DNA of 5,204 bases. Source: an uncultured beta proteobacterium (GTDB lineage Bacteria; Pseudomonadota; Gammaproteobacteria; Burkholderiales; Burkholderiaceae_C). Of the stretch, positions 1 to 5,038 are shown piece by piece (position 1 is the first letter of the stretch; every line of letters starts with the position of its first letter). Position numbers and translations under genes: made by a program. The stretch lies in NCBI GenBank assembly GCA_903834645.1, contig CAILKA010000197.1, positions 1 through 5,204 of the forward strand. The letters are read 5' to 3'. A model generated the notes under the pieces. The model saw only the letters and a program-made list of their open reading frames with translations, was not told the origin of the DNA and did no database searches.

Positions 1-941
1 AGGACTTGCATCCAGATGGCCACGTCATCGATCAGGTGCCACTCGCGCAGCACTCGACCGGCCTCGAACTCTGCGTGCGTGATGCCCATCACCTCCACGG
101 CGTGACCCGTGGCATGGCCGTAGCGGCCGTCGCCCTCGTGCCTGGCTTTGGCGCGCCAGCGCATGGCCAAGGGCATGGCGCGGCCTGGCCGGTCATTGAG
201 CGTCAGGTGCTCGATCACCGGCTCCTCGCATCGCAGGGCCTGGGCCATTGCGTTCCAGTAAGCAGCCAGTGCCGAGGCTCCCACCGCGCGCTCTCCTCCC
301 GGCAGGGCAGCGATGACGTCTGAGGTGTACAGAGACGAGACATCAGAGCCTGTACTGGGCGTCCACCGGGCCAGGAAGGCGCTGGCGTAGGACTGCGCCA
401 ACGCCGAGTTGTCGACCGCCGAACGGTAACGGCCCGGGGGGGGTGGTGCCGCCGGCTTGGACCAGCCGCCCGCCGCCAACAGCCAGCGCTGCGCCAACTC
501 GCGTGCCGACAGCCCAATCTGTCGGGCAATGGCGGCCTGGTCGCGCACCAGCCACTCGTGGACGATGCGGTTGCCGACGCACACGCAGTCAGCGATCGTT
601 CGCACATGCACCGCTTGCCCGCTTGGCGCGCCGAAGGCCCCCGGTCCGGCGTGGGTCATGGGGCTGAAGATCCTGTGTGAAGAGAGAAAGCCTTCGTCTT
701 CGTCGCCGGAGACGATCACGTCCTCCGCCAGCAGGCGACGGTCCGGAAACGCTTTCAGCGTGGCCCAGGTGCCATCGATGACCGGCTGCACGCCGACGCT
801 GACGGCCGAAGGCGTTTCGACCACGCAGCCCTCACCGTAGTACCGGCGGATGTCATCAACCCTGCGCCCCTCCCAGATGCGATCGGTGATGACGCGGATG
901 TAATGGTCCAGATCCTGGAACTCGGGGTCGAAGCCTTTCAT
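1..941 (-). CDS. Tandem SnoaL/NTF2-like domain protein (ester cyclase-like), C-terminus cut by window edge
   Basis: I translated this frame myself: it is open from ATG at 941 to the left edge, giving 313 complete codons and no stop. Two related domains are visible, at about residues 10-144 and 180-313. Their closing strands align: domain 1 has HEWLVRDQAAIARQIG (128-143) and domain 2 has REWHLIDDVAIWMQV (299-313), sharing EW, D, AI and Q. That closing strand, and motifs such as GRYGHATGHAVEVMGI (272-287), are typical of SnoaL-like members of the NTF2 fold, which bind or convert small hydrophobic or sugar-like molecules. The domains are joined by a Pro-rich linker (about 160-178) encoded over a run of eight C. 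No signal peptide is visible, so the protein is probably cytoplasmic. It is the third gene of the SDR-LacI operon, 10 bases after the lacI stop, with only a weak AGG ribosome site. The fold call is fairly secure; the reaction is unknown and it may be non-catalytic. Confidence 0.8.
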   Translation of the reverse strand, partial: MKGFDPEFQDLDHYIRVITDRIWEGRRVDDIRRYYGEGCVVETPSAVSVGVQPVIDGTWATLKAFPDRRLLAEDVIVSGDEDEGFLSSHRIFSPMTHAGPGAFGAPSGQAVHVRTIADCVCVGNRIVHEWLVRDQAAIARQIGLSARELAQRWLLAAGGWSKPAAPPPPGRYRSAVDNSALAQSYASAFLARWTPSTGSDVSSLYTSDVIAALPGGERAVGASALAAYWNAMAQALRCEEPVIEHLTLNDRPGRAMPLAMRWRAKARHEGDGRYGHATGHAVEVMGITHAEFEAGRVLREWHLIDDVAIWMQV

Positions 942-951
942 GCGGGCCTGT

Positions 952-2058
952 CTATGTGCTGGCGATAGGTGGTCGCCGGGCCGAGTCGCGCACGATCAAC
1001 TCACCAGGCACCACGATGTTGCGGGCCACGGGGGATGAGTCGTCACGCAGGTAGTCCTGCAGCAGCGCGACCGTGGCCTCGATCATCGGATCTACGGGCT
1101 GCTCCACGGTGGTGAGGCGGTAACTGGCCCAGGCGGCTTGCGGCACGTTGTCAAAGCCGATGACCGAGACGTCTTCGGGCACCCTCAACTTGAGTTCGTG
1201 ACGAAGTGTGTCCATCACGGCGAAGGCCATGTGATCGCTGGCGACGAAGATGGCGTCGGGGTGAGGCTGGCCGCTGCGGAACATGTCGAGTGCGGCTCGC
1301 CGCGCTTGCTCGAAGTCATAGTTGCCGGTGGCACGTGCCCAGATGTGCAGGCCCGCATCAGCCAGACCCTCGCGGAAGCCCTTTTCGCGCTCCAGGTTGG
1401 TGGAGGACTCTTCGTTACCCGCAATGAAGGCTACGCGCTGGTGCCCTGCCTGCGCCAGAAAATGGGCCACGGCCCGCCCCCCGGCGATGTTGTCGGAGCG
1501 CACCGAGCTCACGGCCCCCGCGCTGCCAGTGGCCATGATCCGGTTGAACAGCACCACTGGGATGCTGGCGTCAGCGCAGTTGCGCGCCAGGGCAGAAGAC
1601 AGCGTGGCGGCAGCCAGCACGATGCCGTCCACGTGGTACTGCAGGATTTCCGACACCAGATCGTCGGCGTTCGGGTTGTGGTTGACGAACAGCAACACGT
1701 GGTAGCCATCGTGCTGCAGGCGTTCGGCCAGTCGTTGCAGGGCGACCGGGTAGAAGAGGTTCTCCATCGCCGACAGCACCAAGCCGATGATGCGCGAGCG
1801 CTTGGTAATCAGGCTGCGTGCATGCGCGTTGGGCCGGTAGCCCAGCTTCTGTGCGGCATCGAGCACGCGCTTTCGGGTGGCTTCCGAGACGCTCGCACCG
1901 GGAGTGAATGTTCGGCTGACTGCGGATTGAGACACCTGGGCCAGGCGAGCGACATCGAAGGAGGTGACATTCGGCTTCATGGGCGCCATCATGCCGTTTC
2001 CGGGGTGCTGGAGATTCCATCGCGTGATCTCGGGTCCGGAGGAGCTGTGCGCCGTCAT
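952..2058 (-). CDS. LacI-family transcriptional repressor
   Basis: This is a cytoplasmic DNA-binding regulator of the LacI/GalR family, probably a sugar- or sugar-acid-responsive repressor of its own operon. Residues are numbered from the ATG at 2058. A helix-turn-helix lies at about 32-51 (TSFDVARLAQVSQSAVSRTF), followed by a hinge segment at about 76-87 (PNAHARSLITKRS). The periplasmic-binding-protein-like effector domain starts at about 89 (RIIGLVLS) and shows SDNIAGGR (188-195), EREKGF (223-228, its Arg matching effector-contacting R197 of E. coli LacI), ASDHMA (273-278), VSVIGFDN (297-304) and LTTVEQP (315-321). All are family hallmarks, and the length is normal apart from a roughly 26-residue N-terminal extension. 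The true start may be an internal ATG at 1992, 1989 or 1980: family members usually begin just before the HTH, and GGA lies 6 bases before 1992. The 2058 start overlaps the SDR stop as ATGA, which suggests translational coupling. The effector is unknown. Confidence 0.95.
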   Translation of the reverse strand: MTAHSSSGPEITRWNLQHPGNGMMAPMKPNVTSFDVARLAQVSQSAVSRTFTPGASVSEATRKRVLDAAQKLGYRPNAHARSLITKRSRIIGLVLSAMENLFYPVALQRLAERLQHDGYHVLLFVNHNPNADDLVSEILQYHVDGIVLAAATLSSALARNCADASIPVVLFNRIMATGSAGAVSSVRSDNIAGGRAVAHFLAQAGHQRVAFIAGNEESSTNLEREKGFREGLADAGLHIWARATGNYDFEQARRAALDMFRSGQPHPDAIFVASDHMAFAVMDTLRHELKLRVPEDVSVIGFDNVPQAAWASYRLTTVEQPVDPMIEATVALLQDYLRDDSSPVARNIVVPGELIVRDSARRPPIAST

Positions 2059-2828
2059 GCGGCCGTCCAGCCGCCGTCGACCATCAGCGCCGTGCCCGTC
2101 ACCAGCGCCGATGCATCGCTGGCCAGGAACACGAAGGCGCCCATCACGTCATCCAGTCGCCCCAGGCGTCCCAGCGCGATGCGATTGCGCACCTGCTCCG
2201 CAAAGGCGGGGTCGGCCAGCATGGGCGCCGTCATGGCGGTCTCGATGAAAGTGGGGCACACGGTGTTGATGCGTATGCCGTGCGGCCCCAGTTCCCAGGC
2301 CATGGCCTTGGTCATGCCTTCAAGTGCGTGTTTCGTGGCGCAGTAGACCGCGCGCTTGGGCCCGCCCACGTGGCCCATCTGTGACGACACGTTGATGATG
2401 GAGCCTCCTCGGCCGGCTTCGATCATCCCGCGCGCGGCTTCCCTGGTGACCACCATGGCGCAGCGCACGTTGAGGTCCAGGACGTCTTGAAGATCCTGGT
2501 CAGAGGTGTCGGTCAGCCGGGCTGGCCGGTTGGTTCCGGCGCTGTTGACGACGACATCCCATGGCCCGTTATGCGCCATGCAGCGGGCCACCGCCTGGGC
2601 ATCGGTCACATTCATCGGCATCACCCGGGCCTTGCCCCCGCGGGAGCGCACCGTGTCGGCCACCGCATCCAGTTCATCACGCGACCGTGCTGCCAGTGTC
2701 ACTTCAGCGCCTGCGCCGGCGAGGGCACAGGCGCCCGCGGCGCCGATCCCGCGCCCCGCGCCGACGATCACGGCACGCCTGCCGTCCAGGCGGAAGCTCG
2801 GGGTGAAGGGGAGGGGTTGAACTGTCAT
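2055..2828 (-). CDS. Short-chain dehydrogenase/reductase (classical SDR)
   Basis: The product is a 257-residue cytoplasmic NAD(P)-dependent oxidoreductase of the classical SDR family, expected to interconvert an alcohol and a ketone. Numbering from the ATG at 2828: glycine-rich cofactor motif VGAGRGIG (22-29), structural NSAG (95-98), catalytic Asn120 in DLNVR, Ser149 in NVSSQMG, and YCATK giving Tyr162 and Lys166. The 13-residue Ser-Tyr spacing is canonical, and the end reads VDGGW as in many family members. Arg26 in the glycine motif and Arg48 after the second strand (AARSR) hint at NADP(H) preference, which is inference. The frame is open back to an ATG at 2921, but those 31 extra residues lack SDR character and would place the candidate operator inside the gene, so I chose 2828. 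No good Shine-Dalgarno sequence precedes 2828. It is the first gene of the operon and overlaps lacI by four bases. Substrate cannot be assigned; gluconate/sugar-alcohol or 3-oxoacyl-type activities are both possible. Confidence 0.93.
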   Translation of the reverse strand: MTVQPLPFTPSFRLDGRRAVIVGAGRGIGAAGACALAGAGAEVTLAARSRDELDAVADTVRSRGGKARVMPMNVTDAQAVARCMAHNGPWDVVVNSAGTNRPARLTDTSDQDLQDVLDLNVRCAMVVTREAARGMIEAGRGGSIINVSSQMGHVGGPKRAVYCATKHALEGMTKAMAWELGPHGIRINTVCPTFIETAMTAPMLADPAFAEQVRNRIALGRLGRLDDVMGAFVFLASDASALVTGTALMVDGGWTAA

Positions 2829-2836
2829 GTCGCACA

Positions 2837-2864
2837 AGAATACGTATGCACTGTAATGATTGAA
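2837..2864 (-). promoter_or_regulatory. Possible sigma70-like promoter for the SDR operon
   Basis: Read on the minus strand, TTCAAT (2859-2864) and TATTCT (2837-2842) are separated by 16 bases. The -35 part lies inside the palindrome. Transcription would start near 2830, almost at the SDR ATG (2828), implying a very short or leaderless message; that would fit the absence of a ribosome site. Both hexamers deviate from consensus, so this is tentative. Confidence 0.3.
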
Positions 2865-2878
2865 GCGGCTTCGATCAT
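2856..2878. promoter_or_regulatory. Candidate LacI-family operator (23-bp inverted repeat)
   Basis: The left half ATGATTGAAGC and the right half GCTTCGATCAT flank a single central base at 2867. Ten of eleven positions pair; the only mismatch is 2861/2873. The TGAAGC/GCTTC-like core resembles LacI-family operators, which are palindromes of this size. It lies 28 bp upstream of the chosen SDR start and overlaps a possible -35 element, so binding would be expected to block transcription of the operon that encodes the LacI protein. The symmetry is seen directly; the protein-site pairing is inferred from location and family. Confidence 0.65.
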
Positions 2879-3000
2879 GCGGGAAATCCCTCGCCGAGGT
2901 TGCCTCTCCGACTGCACGCAAAGTTCAAACATGACTTTCTTGCGTGAGGTTCGGGCCCAAGTGACCGCCGCCGGGGCAGGGTAAACATCGGCACACATGC

Positions 3001-3005
3001 AGGAG
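3001..3005 (+). promoter_or_regulatory. AGGAG ribosome-binding-site-like motif, badly spaced for the hydrolase
   Basis: AGGAG lies 12 bases before an out-of-frame ATG at 3018 and 16 bases before the first in-frame ATG at 3022. No in-frame ATG, GTG or TTG exists between the upstream stop (2962-2964) and 3022, so no earlier start can use it. Either it works poorly at long range, or initiation is further inside, for example at 3052. Confidence 0.3.
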
Positions 3006-3021
3006 TCCCGAATCACAATGC

Positions 3022-4110
3022 ATGCGTATGCGTACAGTGGAAACGGACTGCTTGCGGACTCTCATTGCGCGGCGGGATGCGGCTTTGCGAGCTGCCGCGG
3101 TCTTGGCCCTTGCGCTGGCGAGCAGCACGGCCGTGGCGCAGCTGGGCACCGACCGGCCCGCTCCGTTTGCGCCCCCGATGGCCATCGAACAGCTGCGTGA
3201 GGCTGTGGCGTCGGCATCGATGCCCGAGTTTGTTCGGCATCTTGAGGATGGGCCCGGATTCAAGGCTGCTTTGGTGGCCTATCGCGTCGGCGGTCGCCGC
3301 TTGCACGCCTTGGTGGCCACGCCCGATGCCGCCTCGCCGCGGCAAGGCTTTCCTGTGCTGGTGGCCTTGCACGGCTTCCACCCCAGTCCTCCTCGGTATG
3401 GCTATGGGCAGGACGGCCGGGACAGGCGTCCCGGGGACTACTACCGGTCGGTTCCTGGCGCTTACGCACGGGCCGGATTCCTGGTGGTGATGCCCGACTA
3501 TCGCGGCCACAACAACTCCGAGGGAGCCGAGTTCACAAGTCACCCCATGGCGCCCGCTTACTACGCCGAGGACGTGGCAGGCTTGATGCACGGTCTGGTG
3601 GCCCTGCCGCAGGCTGATGCCAGCAGGGTCTTCATTTGGGGGCACTCCATGGGAGGCGAAATCGCCTTGCGGACGGTGCTGGCATGGCCCGAAGTGCGTG
3701 CAGCGTCGCTATGGTCCACCTCCGGGGGTGACGCTTGGGAGCGTGCACACCATGGCGACCGCAAGGCGCTGGTTCTCTCAGAAGACAGCCTGTCCAGGCC
3801 CAAGCCTGGTCTGGACCGGCTTCGCCGGGCCTTGGCTGACTTCGGCGCGGGCTACCATCACGAGAGCGGCGAACCGCTGCTTCATCTCGGCCGGCTGAAA
3901 ACGCCGTTGATCTTGCACCACGCCTTGGAGGACGCCAGCACGGATCACCGCTGGTCGGCGCGCTTGGCCCGCGAGCTGTATCTGCGAAGCCTGCCCTATG
4001 AATTCCACACCTACCGCGGCAGCGACCACTTCTTCGAGGAACCACAGCGCTCAGAGGCTGTGCAGCGCGACATCGCCTTCTTTCGCGCTCACCTCGCAGA
4101 ACGGCGGTGA
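3022..4110 (+). CDS. Exported alpha/beta hydrolase, prolyl-oligopeptidase-like (S9 type)
   Basis: The product (362 residues from ATG 3022) is a serine hydrolase expected to cleave ester or peptide bonds outside the cytoplasm. An N-terminal signal peptide has basic residues, a hydrophobic stretch at about 21-37 and a likely cleavage after AVA at 39. The alpha/beta-hydrolase core shows an oxyanion-hole segment LHGF (116-119), PDYRGHNNSEG (158-168), the nucleophile elbow GHSMGG with Ser209, the acid Asp304 in HHALED (the HGxxD position of S9 enzymes) and His336 in GSDHFF. The triad is therefore complete. It lacks the beta-propeller of full prolyl oligopeptidases, so an esterase or small-substrate peptidase is likely. 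The start is uncertain: ATG 3022, ATG 3028 and TTG 3052 all leave a workable signal peptide. AGGAG at 3001-3005 is 16 bases before 3022, which is too far, while a GGAAACGGA stretch precedes 3052. It is divergent from the SDR operon and may share its regulation. Confidence 0.9.
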   Translation: MRMRTVETDCLRTLIARRDAALRAAAVLALALASSTAVAQLGTDRPAPFAPPMAIEQLREAVASASMPEFVRHLEDGPGFKAALVAYRVGGRRLHALVATPDAASPRQGFPVLVALHGFHPSPPRYGYGQDGRDRRPGDYYRSVPGAYARAGFLVVMPDYRGHNNSEGAEFTSHPMAPAYYAEDVAGLMHGLVALPQADASRVFIWGHSMGGEIALRTVLAWPEVRAASLWSTSGGDAWERAHHGDRKALVLSEDSLSRPKPGLDRLRRALADFGAGYHHESGEPLLHLGRLKTPLILHHALEDASTDHRWSARLARELYLRSLPYEFHTYRGSDHFFEEPQRSEAVQRDIAFFRAHLAERR

Positions 4111-4143
4111 ATCCACTGGCTTGGACCCTACCCGCACACAGGA

Positions 4144-4257
4144 TGCGTGGTGAAAGGTCGTCTACCCGAACAAGCTCGACTGACACGCGACAACGACCGC
4201 AGCAAGACGGAAGAAACGCGCAGCCCGTGGGGCATCAAGGTGGGCATGGAGTTCTGA
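4144..4257 (+). pseudogene. Possible 3' remnant of an outer-membrane beta-barrel protein gene
   Basis: In the frame ending at TGA 4255-4257, the last residues read SPWGIKVGMEF. Phe at the end with hydrophobic or aromatic residues at every second position before it (M, V, I, W) is the C-terminal signature recognised by the BAM machinery in porins and TonB-dependent receptors. A polar stretch, TRDNDRSKTEETR, precedes it, like an extracellular loop. The last roughly 26 codons mostly use G or C in third position. The frame is also that of the hydrolase, but the hydrolase stop (4108-4110) lies before it, and there is no start codon with a ribosome site. I read it as a decayed gene end, with chance resemblance the main alternative. 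Exact family not identified; the left limit is arbitrary. Confidence 0.3.
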
Positions 4258-4411
4258 AGCCGGCAACGGCTCTGCGGCTCGCCACAAGCCAGGGGCAGTT
4301 CGTCCCGGTCCGACAGCGCGATTCCGGTAACCGCGTAGTCACCTTCGACACGAGAGGCTCGCCAGTGAGAGTGGGGCGGCGGCGTGTGAGACCTTGCTGG
4401 TGTAGAAGCGC

Positions 4412-4435
4412 GGCGGCCTCTGACGCGCGGCCGCC
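4412..4435. repeat. GC-rich inverted repeat between convergent genes
   Basis: GGCGGCC (4412-4418) and GGCCGCC (4429-4435) form a 7-bp perfect stem with a 10-base loop. It lies about 75 bases beyond the DsrE-like gene's stop and about 300 bases beyond the hydrolase stop. No T-run follows on either strand, so it is not a standard intrinsic terminator; it might slow polymerase or stabilise an mRNA end. Confidence 0.3.
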
Positions 4436-4510
4436 CGGACGTGCGTGTACCAGCCGCACACGACAAGAGGGTGCTGAAGGGCGCCGCGTCGCTTCCGGCC
4501 TCGAACCCGC

Positions 4511-4945
4511 TCAGGGCTTGATGTAGGCCGCGCCTTCCCTCTGCAGCTTGGCGAGGCGCACCACGCCCGAGGGCGTGAATTCGGCCTCCTGGATGAACTG
4601 CTCCTTCTTCAGGTTGCGGTTGCGCAGCGTGATCTCGCAGACCTCGAAGCGCACGCCGCGTGCGCGCAGCGCCGCCACGAGCGGGGCGTACTCGGTGCCG
4701 CTCGAGTGCTTTTCGCCGTCCATCAGGATGTCCACCCCGTTGGCGTGCGTGACCACCGTGATGCGTGCCGCCGGGTCCACGTCGAGGTGGTTGCGCACGT
4801 TGCGCAGGCCCTTGAGCCCCTGGGCGGCGGTGTCGTCCACGTGGTAGACGACCTTGTCCTGTGCCCAGGCGGGGGGAGCGGCCAGGGCGCAGGCCGTCAC
4901 GAGGGCCACGGCACCTGCCCTGAAGGCACGTTCTGCACGGTTCAT
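4511..4945 (-). CDS. Periplasmic DsrE-family protein
   Basis: This is a 144-residue protein with a clear Sec signal peptide: basic start, hydrophobic core at about 11-23, likely cleavage after AWA at 28. The mature part has the layout of the small DsrE/DsrF-like fold: KVVYHVDD (31-38) as first strand, a helix with LRNVRNHLD (48-56), RITVVTHANGVDILM (61-75), and a strand with the protein's only mature cysteine, Cys103 in FEVCEITLRNRN. In DsrE-type proteins a cysteine near this place can carry sulfur, but exported single-domain members are mostly uncharacterised, so sulfur handling is inference. The second cysteine, at 19, is in the signal peptide and is not followed by a convincing lipoprotein cleavage setting. 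Start at 4945 is supported by AGGAG seven bases upstream. It lies downstream of, and in the same direction as, the EAL gene, 93 bp away, but seems to have its own promoter. Confidence 0.88.
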   Translation of the reverse strand: MNRAERAFRAGAVALVTACALAAPPAWAQDKVVYHVDDTAAQGLKGLRNVRNHLDVDPAARITVVTHANGVDILMDGEKHSSGTEYAPLVAALRARGVRFEVCEITLRNRNLKKEQFIQEAEFTPSGVVRLAKLQREGAAYIKP

Positions 4946-4952
4946 GAAGGGG

Positions 4953-4957
4953 CTCCT
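4953..4957 (-). promoter_or_regulatory. Ribosome binding site of the DsrE-like gene
   Basis: AGGAG on the minus strand sits 7 bases before the ATG at 4945, an ideal spacing. It fixes the start codon and the signal peptide. Confidence 0.8.
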
Positions 4958-4975
4958 GACGGGGGATGTGCGAGG

Positions 4976-4981
4976 ATTATC
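4976..4981 (-). promoter_or_regulatory. Possible -10 element (GATAAT) for the DsrE-like gene
   Basis: GATAAT on the minus strand differs from the sigma70 consensus at one base. It would start a message near 4969, about 24 bases before the ATG and well placed for the ribosome site. No good -35 hexamer is seen 16-18 bases upstream, where the GC-rich palindrome lies, so activity may need an activator. Confidence 0.35.
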
Positions 4982-5006
4982 GCGGCCCGGGGGGCCCCCA
5001 CGCCGC
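4982..5006. repeat. GC-rich imperfect palindrome between EAL and DsrE-like genes
   Basis: Twelve-base arms meet at one central base, with two adjacent mismatched positions: the outer GCGGC/GCCGC and the inner GGGGG/CCCCC pair. It starts 32 bases after the EAL gene's stop and directly abuts the possible -10. It could end EAL transcription as a hairpin once a small loop opens, though no U-run follows; chance symmetry in GC-rich DNA is also possible. Confidence 0.35.
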
Positions 5007-5038
5007 TACACCGGCTCATGTTGCTGCACGGCTCCCGG

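Larger units (their letters stand above)
2829..3021. promoter_or_regulatory. Divergent intergenic regulatory region between SDR operon and hydrolase
   Basis: This 193-bp spacer separates the leftward SDR-lacI-NTF2 operon from the rightward hydrolase, so it must carry promoters for both. It is more AT-rich near the SDR end (2831-2865), as expected for a promoter. It holds the 23-bp palindrome listed separately. No strong sigma70 pair was found for the rightward gene. The ORF frames crossing it in either direction have no recognisable protein character. Confidence 0.7.
4111..4510. other. 400-bp region between convergent genes without a convincing intact gene
   Basis: This is the gap between the hydrolase stop and the stop of the leftward DsrE-like gene. 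Open frames here (plus 4107-4526, minus 4128-4466 and 4235-4459) are rich in Arg, Ser and Pro, lack recognisable motifs and have no ribosome sites; they look like GC-rich chance frames. The one suggestive element is the beta-barrel-like end at about 4144-4257. GC-rich inverted repeats occur at 4412-4435 and 4444-4462, neither followed by a T-run. No tRNA or insertion-sequence ends were seen. Confidence 0.6.

Noticed and set aside
215..607. Minus-strand open frames at 215-607 and 343-582 within the NTF2-like gene
   Set aside because: They are alternate frames of the tandem NTF2-like gene; the frame from 941 carries both domains continuously, whereas these are Arg/Pro-rich and lack motifs.
1138..2346. 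402-codon plus-strand open frame opposite lacI and the SDR gene
   Set aside because: It is rich in His, Gly and Arg, has no domain motifs, and lies antisense to two genes with complete family motifs; it is a by-product of GC-rich codon bias.
2829..2921. SDR N-terminal extension starting at ATG 2921
   Set aside because: The 31 extra residues do not resemble an SDR or a signal peptide and would bury the palindrome in coding sequence; the SDR fold starts normally after the ATG at 2828.
2920..2938. Inverted repeat AAAGT/ACTTT as a second operator
   Set aside because: The arms are only five bases, the sequence is unlike the 2856-2878 palindrome, and such repeats are frequent by chance.
2997..3200. 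Small plus-strand frame starting at 2997, ATG 3018 in the same frame
   Set aside because: It has the better-spaced AGGAG but yields a Cys/Gly-rich sequence without motifs and is out of frame with the clear hydrolase signal peptide.
4444..4462. Short hairpin CGTGT/ACACG with 9-base loop as terminator
   Set aside because: Only five base pairs and no T-run on either strand; too weak to call.
4128..4466. Minus-strand 112-codon frame downstream of the DsrE-like gene
   Set aside because: No motif, no ribosome binding site and biased composition; considered a chance frame.
4107..4526. 139-codon plus-strand frame overlapping the hydrolase stop by ATGA-like spacing
   Set aside because: No recognisable motif, highly Arg/Ser/Pro-rich, no ribosome site, and it runs into the end of the convergent DsrE-like gene.
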